Below are positions 26,477 through 35,483 of a stretch of DNA of 64,000 nt, piece by piece. The position numbers and the translations under genes are program-made. Every line of letters begins with the position of its first letter. The first letter of the stretch is position 1. The DNA is from Parapedobacter indicus (GTDB lineage: Bacteria > Bacteroidota > Bacteroidia > Sphingobacteriales > Sphingobacteriaceae), in assembly GCF_900113765.1 (NCBI RefSeq), contig NZ_FOQO01000009.1, positions 186,001 through 250,000 on the forward strand, read 5' to 3'. The notes below the pieces were generated by a model, which did no database searches, was not told where the DNA came from, and worked only from the letters and a program-made list of their open reading frames with translations.

Positions 26477-27103
26477 TTAGTCTGTATATAACCCTTCCAG
26501 GTGTTGAATGTTGTATGCATCTTCAATAGAAAATGCGTGTCCATCGTATCGAACTCTGTACAAAGCCGTATTGGTATGCGGGAAATCGTCCATTAGTGCG
26601 ATGTCGCGATCGATGAGTATGGATAAGAATACACGCATAGCCCGGCCATGCATGCAAATCAGAATTTTTTCCTCCTCTTTTTTGGAAAGGATGTAGTTGA
26701 GTGCATCCCGCTGCCGTATGGCCAATTGATTAGGGGTTTCTCCTCCTTCTACACATATGTCCAGTTCGCCATTGCGCCATCGGGTTATCAGATTGGAGAA
26801 ACCTTCCATCACTTCAGGAGTTTGCTCCTTGCCTTCGTAAATCCCCCACCCGATCTCGTCAAGTCCCTGCAGTTGTTCCATCGGCAAGCCGGCCTGAAGA
26901 AATGGGGCTACCGTTTGGTGAGTCCGCAGCAACGTAGATGTATAGATTTTATCGAACTGTTCGTCTTTATAATGGGCATAAAAGGCCCCGGCCTGCATCG
27001 TGCCCATTTCATTCAAAGGAGCATCCACCCCGCGCCCCTGCACGATTCCTTTGAGGTTCAGATCCGTTTGGCCATGGCGAATGATATAGAGTAATTTTTT
27101 CAA
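26477..27103 (-). CDS. Histidine-phosphatase-family protein
   Basis: A phosphoglycerate-mutase-like phosphatase of 208 residues. The catalytic motif YIIRHGQTDLN starts at residue 6, and the second His is in ICMHGRAMR. The start codon is TTG at 27103; no ATG lies upstream of the RHG motif in frame. It is flanked by mqnE (12-bp gap) and mqnA (5-bp gap). Its substrate could be a phosphorylated intermediate or unrelated to the pathway; sequence does not tell. Confidence 0.85.
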   Translation of the reverse strand: MKKLLYIIRHGQTDLNLKGIVQGRGVDAPLNEMGTMQAGAFYAHYKDEQFDKIYTSTLLRTHQTVAPFLQAGLPMEQLQGLDEIGWGIYEGKEQTPEVMEGFSNLITRWRNGELDICVEGGETPNQLAIRQRDALNYILSKKEEEKILICMHGRAMRVFLSILIDRDIALMDDFPHTNTALYRVRYDGHAFSIEDAYNIQHLEGLYTD

Positions 27104-27115
27104 GAACGTATGCTG

Positions 27116-28324
27116 CTATTTGTCGTTTAGTACGGGTAACTGGTAATATTTCGGTTGTTTATCGGCATGTTCATCCGCAAAGGTTACATCCTTATAGTCC
27201 GTAATGACCCGATAAAGGGTGTCCCGTTCTATGGGATGTCTGCCGGTGTTACGGATTAATTCAACCAACTCCCTTGTCGTCATTGCCGGATGCTGTTCCT
27301 CGGCTCCAGCCATGGAATAAATTTTCGTCGTGTCGTCAAGTGTTCCATCGATGTCGTTCACTCCGAATCCAAGCGCCAGTTGAGCAGTTTGGCGGGAAAT
27401 CATTGCCCAATAGGCTTTTATGTGCGGAAAGTTATCAAGGTAAATGCGACTGATGGCATAGTTTCGCAAATCTTCCACCACGGTTGATTCAGCCACGTAC
27501 GACATCTGGTTATCCTTATTCCTGAATTTAAGCGGAATAAAGGTCTGGAAACCTCCCGTTTTATCCTGTAATTGCCGTAATCGTTCCATGTGATCCACGC
27601 GGTGCCAATACTGTTCGATATGGCCGTACAACATGGTCGCATTGGAGTGCATCCCCAGTTTATGCCATTCTTCGTGGATTTGCAACCATTGCTCCGCGTT
27701 GCACTTGTCTTTCGCGATCTGTTCGCGGATTTCCGGGTGAAAAATCTCTGCTCCCCCTCCTGGCATGGACTCCAAGCCAGCGTCTTTCATCATGGCCATG
27801 CCGGTGGCATAATCCACTTTAGCCTTCTTAAAAATATAATGGTACTCGACAGGTGTAAGTGCTTTGACATGAAGGCTTGGACGATGACGTTTGATGGCGC
27901 TGAATAAATCCATGTAAAATGCCATGTTGTATTGCGGCAGCACCCCTCCTACGATATGCACCTCTGTTACCGGCTCATTGTCATACGATTTCACTTGACT
28001 GAGCATTTCGTCCATTGTCGCTTCCCACCCATCTTCGCGCTGTTTAATCAGCCGTGAATACGAACAAAACTTGCAATCGTATACACACAGATTGGTTGGC
28101 TCGATGTGAAAATTCCGGTTAAAGTACGTCTTGTCACCATGGAGCCTTTCCCGTATAAAATTTGCCAATACGCCGAGATAGCCCAGTTCACCGCGTTCAT
28201 ACAGCGCCACTCCTTCCGCTTCGGAGATCCGCTGTCCGTGGTAAACCTTCGTAGCGATGGTTTTCAGTTCCTCGTCCAGATTCTTGTTTTCAAGAAGGAA
28301 AGTGAGTTTTTTTTCGGCATCCAT
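27116..28324 (-). CDS. mqnE: Aminofutalosine synthase (radical SAM)
   Basis: A radical-SAM enzyme of 402 residues. The [4Fe-4S]-binding CxxxCxxC motif is CVYDCKFC (Cys80, Cys84, Cys87) followed by SYS. MPGGGAEIF is a characteristic MqnE/MqnC segment. MqnE joins 3-enolpyruvylbenzoate to adenosine in menaquinone synthesis. MqnC is the closest alternative; the N-terminal layout and CSYSR form favour MqnE. It heads the mqnE-phosphatase-mqnA operon and has a good promoter. Confidence 0.82.
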   Translation of the reverse strand: MDAEKKLTFLLENKNLDEELKTIATKVYHGQRISEAEGVALYERGELGYLGVLANFIRERLHGDKTYFNRNFHIEPTNLCVYDCKFCSYSRLIKQREDGWEATMDEMLSQVKSYDNEPVTEVHIVGGVLPQYNMAFYMDLFSAIKRHRPSLHVKALTPVEYHYIFKKAKVDYATGMAMMKDAGLESMPGGGAEIFHPEIREQIAKDKCNAEQWLQIHEEWHKLGMHSNATMLYGHIEQYWHRVDHMERLRQLQDKTGGFQTFIPLKFRNKDNQMSYVAESTVVEDLRNYAISRIYLDNFPHIKAYWAMISRQTAQLALGFGVNDIDGTLDDTTKIYSMAGAEEQHPAMTTRELVELIRNTGRHPIERDTLYRVITDYKDVTFADEHADKQPKYYQLPVLNDK

Positions 28325-28343
28325 ATCCTGAACTCTTAGTGAG

Positions 28344-28374
28344 CAAATTTAGCTAAACTTGCCCTCAATTGCAA
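28344..28374 (-). promoter_or_regulatory. Promoter of the mqnE operon
   Basis: On the minus strand: TTG at 28374-28372, 20-bp spacer, TAAATTTG at 28351-28344. Predicted leader is about 14 nt. Confidence 0.6.
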
Positions 28375-28399
28375 TTATAGGTAGTTTTTATCATACGCT

Positions 28400-30220
28400 T
28401 CATTCGCCAAACTGCTGCATATCAATCAATTTTTTGTATAGACCATCGCGGGCCAGCAACTGTTGATGAGTACCTTGTTCTACGATCACCCCAGCATCAA
28501 GTACGATGATCTGGTCCGCATTTTGGATGGTGCTAAGGCGATGGGCGATAACAAGGGTTGTCCGGTTTTGCATCAGTTTGGCTAACGCCTCCTGTACTAG
28601 CTTTTCAGACTCGGTATCCAATGCGGACGTTGCCTCATCTAACAACAAAATGGGAGGATTTTTCAGGACAGCCCGCGCTATGCAAATCCGTTGGCGCTGC
28701 CCTCCTGATAATTTAATTCCACGATCACCAATATAGGTTTGATAGCCAGCCTCTGTTTCAAGAATAAATTGGTGCGCGTTTGCAATTTTTGCCGCTGTTA
28801 TGACGTCTTCTTCGGTTACATCTTTCGTTGCAAAAGCAATGTTGTTATAGATCGTATCATTGAATAAAAAGGAATCTTGATTGACCAAACCAATCAACTC
28901 TCTCAAATCAGTTGTTTTTAGTTGCTTTACATTGATATGATCAACCAGGACTTCGCCTTCCTGGGCTTCAATAAATCGGGGTATCAAATCCATCAATGTA
29001 GACTTACCACCGCCCGACGGCCCTACCAGTGCGACCGTTTTGCCTTTAGGAATATGGAAGTTGACGTGTTTGAGCACCTGCCTATCGCCGTATGCAAAGC
29101 TGACATTGGCAAGTGAAACACCCTGGTTGAACTCGGTAAGTGATTGTGCATCGGGTGCATCGGGCATCTCATTTCTCTGATCGATGAGATCCAGTACCCG
29201 TTCGCCGGCGGCTATTCCTGAATGGATATTGGCGAACGAATCGGTCAGCGCCTTCGCCGGACGCATGACTTGCGAGAACAGCGCAATATAGGTAATAAAG
29301 GCTGCTGCAGATAATTCGCCAGAACCGCTTAACACTAAATTGCCTCCATAAAGTAACACAACGGCTACCATCGCCACCCCCAGCAACTCGGATACGGGCG
29401 ATCCCAACTGTTGCCGACGCACCATCCGTCGACTGATCTTTGCCAGCAAAACGTTTTCATCGTTGAATTTTTTCTTGATGAAGTCAGTTGCGTTGAAGGC
29501 TTTGATGATCTTCACTCCTGACAGTGCCTCATCCAGGTAGCTGATCATATTGCCATAAACTTGTTGTGCCCGAATAGCCTGTGCCTTGAGGCGCTTTACG
29601 ATCCGAGAAATTACGAATGCGGAGACTGGAATCACCGCTACGGCAAACAGGGTCAATTCAGTGGAAATTAGGAACAGTGCAATGATGTAAAAAATCAGCG
29701 TAAGCGGCTCCTTAAACACGACTTGCAACGTCCCCGTAACCGAGAATTGTACGACTTGTACATCGGACGCAATCTTTGAGATGATATCACCTTTACGCTG
29801 ATTATTGAAATAGCCAACATGTAAATCCATCACGTTATCGAACACCGCCTTACGCAGATTCAATAAGGTGTGAATACGGAGGTTTTCCATAATACGCTGT
29901 GATAGATAACGGAAAAGATTACTGAGGAACACAGATATGACGATAATAATACACACTCTTTTCAATGCTTCGTACGGACCATAAATTAGCCCCGCTTGTG
30001 TAGCGTAGTAATTGAAGCTATCTTTCATGTCATACCAGTGCGCTGGCTTTGCTACTTCGGTCAATCCCTCTCCGGTATTAAACAATGTTTGCAATAGCGG
30101 CATAACCAATGCGAGGTTTAAAACACTGAATACAACACTCAATAACGTAGTAAAAACGTAGGGAATGGCAAATTTTTCGATAGGTTTGGCGTACGAAAGT
30201 AATCTAAAGTATGTCTTCAT
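28400..30220 (-). CDS. MsbA-like ABC transporter, fused permease and ATPase
   Basis: A half-transporter of about 606 residues: six helices (residues about 15-310) and an ATPase with Walker A GPSGGGKST, signature LSGGQRQRI, and LLLDEATSALD. All motifs are canonical. It is of the MsbA/lipid-exporter type; lipid A core or another lipid is the probable cargo, though drugs are also possible. The frame can be extended one codon to a TTG; the ATG is at 30220. Faces a divergent aminotransferase gene. Confidence 0.87.
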   Translation of the reverse strand: MKTYFRLLSYAKPIEKFAIPYVFTTLLSVVFSVLNLALVMPLLQTLFNTGEGLTEVAKPAHWYDMKDSFNYYATQAGLIYGPYEALKRVCIIIVISVFLSNLFRYLSQRIMENLRIHTLLNLRKAVFDNVMDLHVGYFNNQRKGDIISKIASDVQVVQFSVTGTLQVVFKEPLTLIFYIIALFLISTELTLFAVAVIPVSAFVISRIVKRLKAQAIRAQQVYGNMISYLDEALSGVKIIKAFNATDFIKKKFNDENVLLAKISRRMVRRQQLGSPVSELLGVAMVAVVLLYGGNLVLSGSGELSAAAFITYIALFSQVMRPAKALTDSFANIHSGIAAGERVLDLIDQRNEMPDAPDAQSLTEFNQGVSLANVSFAYGDRQVLKHVNFHIPKGKTVALVGPSGGGKSTLMDLIPRFIEAQEGEVLVDHINVKQLKTTDLRELIGLVNQDSFLFNDTIYNNIAFATKDVTEEDVITAAKIANAHQFILETEAGYQTYIGDRGIKLSGGQRQRICIARAVLKNPPILLLDEATSALDTESEKLVQEALAKLMQNRTTLVIAHRLSTIQNADQIIVLDAGVIVEQGTHQQLLARDGLYKKLIDMQQFGE

Positions 30221-30238
30221 CAAGCACTAAGCAAGCGG

Positions 30239-30246
30239 CAAAGTTA
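30239..30246 (-). promoter_or_regulatory. -7 element of the MsbA-like gene
   Basis: The minus strand reads TAACTTTG, matching TAnnTTTG, 18 bp from the ATG at 30220. Confidence 0.45.
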
Positions 30247-30328
30247 CCAAAAAAAGAAAGGCCACCCGAAAAATACGAAGCTAAATATTGCTCGGTTTTA
30301 CTTAATTTAGTCGCCTAAACGTAAAAAA

Positions 30329-31516
30329 ATGCAAATACAGGTTGCCAAACGGTTACAGCATACCGAAGAATATTATTTTTCAAGAAAACTACGTGAAATT
30401 GAAGCACTGAATCAGTCGGGCGAAAAAGTTATCAATTTAGGCATTGGAAGCCCTGATTTGCCCCCCCATCCTTCCGTGGTAGAAACACTGCACGAATATG
30501 CACTGCTTCCCCATACTCACGCTTATCAAAACTATCAGGGGATTTTGCCGCTTCGAGAAGCAATTGCCAACTGGTACGCTCGGTATTATGAGGTGTCTTT
30601 AGATCCGAACAAAAATGTACTGCCACTTATTGGCTCAAAAGAAGGAATTGTACACATCTGTATGACTTATCTAGCTGACGGAGACGAAGCACTTTTTCCG
30701 AATCCGGGATATCCGGCCTATTCAGCAGCCATACGCCTAAGCGGGGCTACTGGTATTCCATATACCTTGACCCCTGAGAACAATTGGCTACCCAATTTGG
30801 ATGCGTTGGCAAAAACAGATCTGAGTCGTGTAAAAATCATGTGGCTCAACTATCCGCATATGCCTACAGGAACTGTAGCTACCGGAACTTTTTTCGGGGA
30901 AGCTGTTGCTTTCGCCAAACAACACAATATCTTGCTTTGCCATGACAATCCGTATAGCTTTATACTTAACGACCATCCGCAAAGCATCATGGCGCTTGAA
31001 GGGGCCTTTGATGTAGCAATCGAACTTAATTCGCTGAGCAAGTCCGCTAATATGGCAGGATGGCGTATCGGGATGCTCGTTGGCGCAGAAGCACGTATTA
31101 AGGAGATTATCCGTTTTAAAAGCAACATGGATTCCGGCATGTTTCTTCCCGCTCAAATGGCAGCGGCTAAGGCGCTGTCGTTAGGCCCCGAATGGTACAG
31201 CGAACTGAACCGCACGTATCGAAATCGAAGGGAAAAAGTATACCAGTTATTGGATACGTTGGGGTGCAGCTATGACAAAGGACAGGTCGGTCTGTTTGTA
31301 TGGGCCAAAATACCGAAATCGTATGCAGACGGATATGCACTGAGTGACGAAGTGCTTCATCGATCAAGGGTGTTTATCACTCCTGGTGGTATCTTTGGGG
31401 ACGCTGGCATGTCGTATATCCGCGTAAGCCTTTGTGCGGCGGAGTCCACCTTGGACCAAGCTTACAAACGTGTTGTCCTCGCCGCTGCGGCTGACAACGA
31501 TTCATCCATTTCATAA
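30329..31516 (+). CDS. Class I/II pyridoxal-phosphate aminotransferase
   Basis: Aminotransferase of 395 residues. The PLP-binding Lys is in SLSKSANMAGWRIG and the substrate-binding GSPDLPPHP near the start is conserved. It resembles LL-diaminopimelate or aromatic/alanine aminotransferases. Six bases before its partner prephenate dehydrogenase gene, it probably transaminates 4-hydroxyphenylpyruvate or phenylpyruvate in Tyr/Phe synthesis. Other amino acids are possible. Confidence 0.85.
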   Translation: MQIQVAKRLQHTEEYYFSRKLREIEALNQSGEKVINLGIGSPDLPPHPSVVETLHEYALLPHTHAYQNYQGILPLREAIANWYARYYEVSLDPNKNVLPLIGSKEGIVHICMTYLADGDEALFPNPGYPAYSAAIRLSGATGIPYTLTPENNWLPNLDALAKTDLSRVKIMWLNYPHMPTGTVATGTFFGEAVAFAKQHNILLCHDNPYSFILNDHPQSIMALEGAFDVAIELNSLSKSANMAGWRIGMLVGAEARIKEIIRFKSNMDSGMFLPAQMAAAKALSLGPEWYSELNRTYRNRREKVYQLLDTLGCSYDKGQVGLFVWAKIPKSYADGYALSDEVLHRSRVFITPGGIFGDAGMSYIRVSLCAAESTLDQAYKRVVLAAAADNDSSIS

Positions 31517-31527
31517 TATAAGTGACA

Positions 31528-32367
31528 ATGAACATAGCCATTGTTGGCGTCGGACTCATTGGAGGGTCTGTCGCCATCACTCTGAAAGAAAAAAAAGCCG
31601 TTTCTAAGATTATTGGCGTCGACAAAAGCGACACCAACTTAAAAAAAGCACTCCAATTGGGACTCATTGATGAGGAGACTACGCTTGAGGAAGCAATCAA
31701 TCGGAGTGACGTTATTTTTCTCACGATACCGGTAGATGCCATCCTTCAGTTATTGCCTTCTATTCTGGACCGCATCACACACCAAGTGGTTGTCGATATG
31801 GGATCAACCAAAGAGGGAATCTTACAAGCCGTTGCTAACCATCCCAACCGCGGACGATTAGTGGCTGCCCACCCGATGGCCGGCACCGAATATTCCGGTC
31901 CGGAAGCAGCCATTCCCGAATTATTTAAGGGTAAGATGATGGTTTATGTCGACGTTATGCATAGTGATGAAGATGCCTTTGATACGGTGGATGCCATTAC
32001 TGAACAATTGGAGATGCGTACCGCATTTATGGAGGCACATGAACACGATGTACATACCGCTTACGTATCTCATATTTCACATATTACGTCATTTGCATTG
32101 GCACTTACCGTATTGGAAAAGGAAAAGTCTCAGGGCCGAATTTTTGAATTAGCAGGTTCTGGATTCGAATCCACGGTTAGGCTCGCCAAAAGTTCGCCGG
32201 ATATGTGGACCCCTATTTTCAAACAGAATCGAGATAACGTACTTGAAGTCCTGCAGGAACACATCAAACAATTACAGAATATCCAACAAGCACTCAGCGA
32301 GGAAGACTATGAAGCCTTCCACAAATTGATTAAGAAATCGAACAAAATCCGCAGAATTCTCAAATAA
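31528..32367 (+). CDS. tyrA: Prephenate dehydrogenase
   Basis: NAD(P)-dependent enzyme of about 279 residues for tyrosine synthesis. The Rossmann motif is GVGLIGGS (residues 7-14), and AAHPMAGTEYSG carries the catalytic His and the Gly loop. HISHITSFALAL is also typical. ATG at 31528, two codons inside a GTG. It follows the aminotransferase closely and ends at a hairpin terminator. Confidence 0.88.
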   Translation: MNIAIVGVGLIGGSVAITLKEKKAVSKIIGVDKSDTNLKKALQLGLIDEETTLEEAINRSDVIFLTIPVDAILQLLPSILDRITHQVVVDMGSTKEGILQAVANHPNRGRLVAAHPMAGTEYSGPEAAIPELFKGKMMVYVDVMHSDEDAFDTVDAITEQLEMRTAFMEAHEHDVHTAYVSHISHITSFALALTVLEKEKSQGRIFELAGSGFESTVRLAKSSPDMWTPIFKQNRDNVLEVLQEHIKQLQNIQQALSEEDYEAFHKLIKKSNKIRRILK

Positions 32368-32387
32368 GACGGATGTATTTTACAAAG

Positions 32388-32420
32388 AGAAGTCGCCTCA
32401 ACTGGCTTGAGACGACTTCT
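32388..32420 (+). terminator. Terminator after tyrA, possibly bidirectional
   Basis: The arm AGAAGTCGCCTCAA (from 32388) pairs with the arm ending at 32420 (TTGAGACGACTTCT), one mismatch, loop CTGGC-like, then TCATTTTC. It lies between convergent genes, tyrA and the OmpA gene, and could serve both. Confidence 0.7.
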
Positions 32421-32444
32421 TCATTTTCAGGTTAAACGGGAATA

Positions 32445-34391
32445 TCAATATTCCAATATCGTTACCTCGGTTCTTCGATTGGCTTGGTGCTCGGCCGCCG
32501 AACACTCAACTCCATCCGCACACCGGTTTACCAACCGCGTTTCCCCATATCCTTTGGCCACCATCCGAGCGCGTTCTATTCCCCGGCTTACCAAATAATC
32601 TACTGCCGATTGTGCCCGCCGTTGCGACAATATTTCATTGTAGGCATGACTGCCACGACTGTCGGTGTGACTGGAAAGCTCAATCTTCAAGGTTGGGTTA
32701 TCGCGCAGTGTACGGACCAGTTCGTCCAATATCACTGCCGCGTCGCGACGGATGTTGTATTTATCAAAATCATAATAAATATTTTCCAGTTCAAATGTCT
32801 GTCCTACTTGGAATATTGGTTCTAACAAGAGCGCGACTTCCAATGTGTCGGATTGCGTAATTCCCTGTGTGCTCACTTTCGAGGAATCCGCATGATATCC
32901 TTCCTTCTGTCCCAGCACCGTGTAATCCCTGTCACGGTCAAGAACAAATTCAAATGTTCCGTTACCGCTGCTCCGCTGTTTGGCTACGATCGCTCGCGCA
33001 CCATCGTACAGTGTTACTGTTGTGGCAGGCAACCGATTACCAGTGGCTTTATCTGATGTGGTACCTTTTAGAATAATGATAATCTTTGGTTTGGAGAACG
33101 AAAATGAATAGATATCATCGCCTCCCTTACCACCTTTTCTATCGGAAGCGAGGAATCCACGGAAACCGGCTTCATCTTCCTCGTAAACCAGATAGGCGAA
33201 ATCGTCGGAGGCGCTATTGACCGGATACTTTAGATTTTCAGGGCTACTCCATTGGCTTTTACTGCCCATCGACCGAAAAACATCAAGACCGCCCATACCC
33301 GGGAAACCATCACTTGAGTAATAGAGTGTTCCATCTGGCCCTATACTGGGAAACAGCTCGTCACCCGCACTATTGATTATTGTTCCCGCATTGACGGGAT
33401 CACCCCACGTCCCGTTAGCCTGCCGTTCGCTATACCAGATATCTGTGCCACCATGGCCTCCGGGCATATCACTTGAAAAATACAATATGCTTGCATCGGT
33501 TGAAAGAGCAGCGTGACCTACCGAATAGTTCTTTACGTTGTTATACGCAAACGGTTCGGAAACCCATGTTCCATTTTCCAGTTGATAGCGATACAACTCC
33601 AATAGCTGAGTACGGTATCTATGTCCCGCTACTTTCTGTTGTTCACCTTCTTTGCCGGTATACGTCCGTGTTACATACAATGTTTTACCGTCTTGTTCGG
33701 CAACAACCGGTCCGATGTGGTATTTTCCGTTATTGAGGTCTGAATCAGCAAACGAAGGACGTCCGAGATTGCCTTCCGATGAAAGCGGTGCCGTATACAC
33801 CCGTAAAAATGCGTTGCCCGTCCAGCCGTAGGTTTTTCCAACGGCTTCATCCATGGGTTCCCCGGTATAATACACTTGATTTCCCACGGGAAAAACAGAA
33901 AACTCAGCATTTACGGTGTTCACCAACGCTTCATTCTGTAACCGATGCAATGTAGGCGATGACATCCAGCGCAATGCCGAATCACATCCTGCTAGCTGCA
34001 CCGCAACAAATGGAGCGTTACCCGTTTGACTTGCGTACTTCTCCAGTTGTTTTTTTGCCTCTGCGTACTTTCCGTTCATTTTGAGAATCTCTCCATACCG
34101 GAGTAGATTTTCGGGTGAGCCATCGGCGTGTTGTACAACGCGGGCGTACCAATTTTCGGCCGATTCGTAATCATTCATTTTCGAATAACTATCTGCCAAC
34201 CGTTCAAGGTCGTGTAAACGAGGTTTGCGAATATCGACAAGTTTGGTATACAGTTTCACCGCATTTGCGTATTCATAGCGACTATATAATTCGTCCGCTC
34301 GATCCCGCAGGCTGGGTTGCTCCTGAGCAACAACGATGCCAGCGAACAGCATCAGCATACCGATTATCATCCCTGAGTATCTCTTGTTCAT
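32445..34391 (-). CDS. OmpA-family protein with TPR and PD40 repeats, T9SS/gliding-associated
   Basis: A secreted, outer-membrane-anchored protein of about 648 residues. A signal peptide (residues 1-22) is followed by TPR-like helices (about 25-130), PD40 beta-propeller strands (YFSSDMPGGHGGTDIW and similar, about 170-440), a carboxypeptidase-regulatory-like domain (about 445-530) and an OmpA peptidoglycan-binding domain (NIYYDFDKYNIRRDA... to the end). This order is found in PorE-like peptidoglycan anchors of Bacteroidota. The ATG at 34391 is chosen over one at 34424 since it gives a standard signal peptide. It is the last gene of the PorP/SprF trio. Confidence 0.85.
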   Translation of the reverse strand: MNKRYSGMIIGMLMLFAGIVVAQEQPSLRDRADELYSRYEYANAVKLYTKLVDIRKPRLHDLERLADSYSKMNDYESAENWYARVVQHADGSPENLLRYGEILKMNGKYAEAKKQLEKYASQTGNAPFVAVQLAGCDSALRWMSSPTLHRLQNEALVNTVNAEFSVFPVGNQVYYTGEPMDEAVGKTYGWTGNAFLRVYTAPLSSEGNLGRPSFADSDLNNGKYHIGPVVAEQDGKTLYVTRTYTGKEGEQQKVAGHRYRTQLLELYRYQLENGTWVSEPFAYNNVKNYSVGHAALSTDASILYFSSDMPGGHGGTDIWYSERQANGTWGDPVNAGTIINSAGDELFPSIGPDGTLYYSSDGFPGMGGLDVFRSMGSKSQWSSPENLKYPVNSASDDFAYLVYEEDEAGFRGFLASDRKGGKGGDDIYSFSFSKPKIIIILKGTTSDKATGNRLPATTVTLYDGARAIVAKQRSSGNGTFEFVLDRDRDYTVLGQKEGYHADSSKVSTQGITQSDTLEVALLLEPIFQVGQTFELENIYYDFDKYNIRRDAAVILDELVRTLRDNPTLKIELSSHTDSRGSHAYNEILSQRRAQSAVDYLVSRGIERARMVAKGYGETRLVNRCADGVECSAAEHQANRRTEVTILEY

Positions 34392-34429
34392 ATCTTTATG
34401 GATTAAAAGAAAATGTCCCATCAATTGCT

Positions 34430-35440
34430 TTAGAAAAATCGTGGACTTAGTACCCGCTGTGCTTTCGGACCGAAAGTGATTCCCAGCGTGATTTCATGCG
34501 ATCCGTTCTGGACGTTCGAAAGACGGCTAACAATATGATCGTATGAATACCCAATGCGTAGTACGTCTGTCACATAAATCTGAGTGATCGCGGAAAACGA
34601 GTTACGACCATTGAGGCTATTTCCACTCACACGGTTATATTCGCGTTCGAAAACTGTCACGCCGGTTCGCCATCCAGCCCCCAGCCAAAAACGGTCACCG
34701 AAAATAAACATTGCATTGAGGTCTAAGCTTGTTGGCCCATTGAAATCCTCTTTCACCAACAAGCTCGGCCTTAGCTTGAGTCCCTTAGAAAGATCAAACA
34801 GTGCTCCACCGATGAAATACAGGTGCCGCTTGCGACGTATATTGTCCGTGGTTGTATTGTCCCACCGGAAAATATTATTGCTTTGGTCGCCCGAAAGCAG
34901 GTCCATTACGGAAACACCCGCATACCATTTCGGATTATAATAATACACTCCGAAACGGACATCCGGAACCCAGTTGCTTATTTTACCTGCTGGCAGTACC
35001 TGATCTCCTCCCTCGACGGGATCAAGCAGTGAACCATCGAGGCTGTATTGCGTCACACCAGCAGCGACACCAAAACTCAACCGCTGGGTATCCTCTTCAT
35101 TTAATCGCAAGCGAAAGGCATAATTTGCATAGGCCGAAGTCGCAGATTGCGGTCCCAGTCTGTCTGCCGTGATCTGCATCCCGACACCATGTCGTTTGTT
35201 TATCGGATCGGCAACTCCGTCTATCGATAGCAGCCCCGTTTGGGGGGCGCCTTCAAGCCCCACCCATTGGCTCCGCAGTCCTAATTGACCAAACCACTCT
35301 TCCTTGTATCCCGTGTACGCGGGATTGACACTCATCGAATTGAATATGTATTGCGTAAATTGGATGTTTTGCTGGGCATGCGCCTTCCACGCTGCACTGA
35401 TACCAATTGCGAACACTACCGATTTTATAATGTGCTTCAT
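34430..35440 (-). CDS. PorP/SprF-family type IX secretion membrane protein
   Basis: An outer-membrane beta-barrel protein of 336 residues. It has a signal peptide (residues 1-22) and the family start QQNIQFTQYIFNSMSVNPAYTGYKE, then repeated amphipathic strands and a terminal Phe. PorP/SprF proteins help a specific large T9SS cargo reach the surface and are coded beside it. Here the cargo is the upstream 1438-residue protein (43-bp gap), and the OmpA protein follows, as in other Bacteroidota loci. Confidence 0.9.
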   Translation of the reverse strand: MKHIIKSVVFAIGISAAWKAHAQQNIQFTQYIFNSMSVNPAYTGYKEEWFGQLGLRSQWVGLEGAPQTGLLSIDGVADPINKRHGVGMQITADRLGPQSATSAYANYAFRLRLNEEDTQRLSFGVAAGVTQYSLDGSLLDPVEGGDQVLPAGKISNWVPDVRFGVYYYNPKWYAGVSVMDLLSGDQSNNIFRWDNTTTDNIRRKRHLYFIGGALFDLSKGLKLRPSLLVKEDFNGPTSLDLNAMFIFGDRFWLGAGWRTGVTVFEREYNRVSGNSLNGRNSFSAITQIYVTDVLRIGYSYDHIVSRLSNVQNGSHEITLGITFGPKAQRVLSPRFF

Positions 35441-35483
35441 AGCTTTGTTTTTAGAATCGAATCCTTATTTATGCAAATCGATG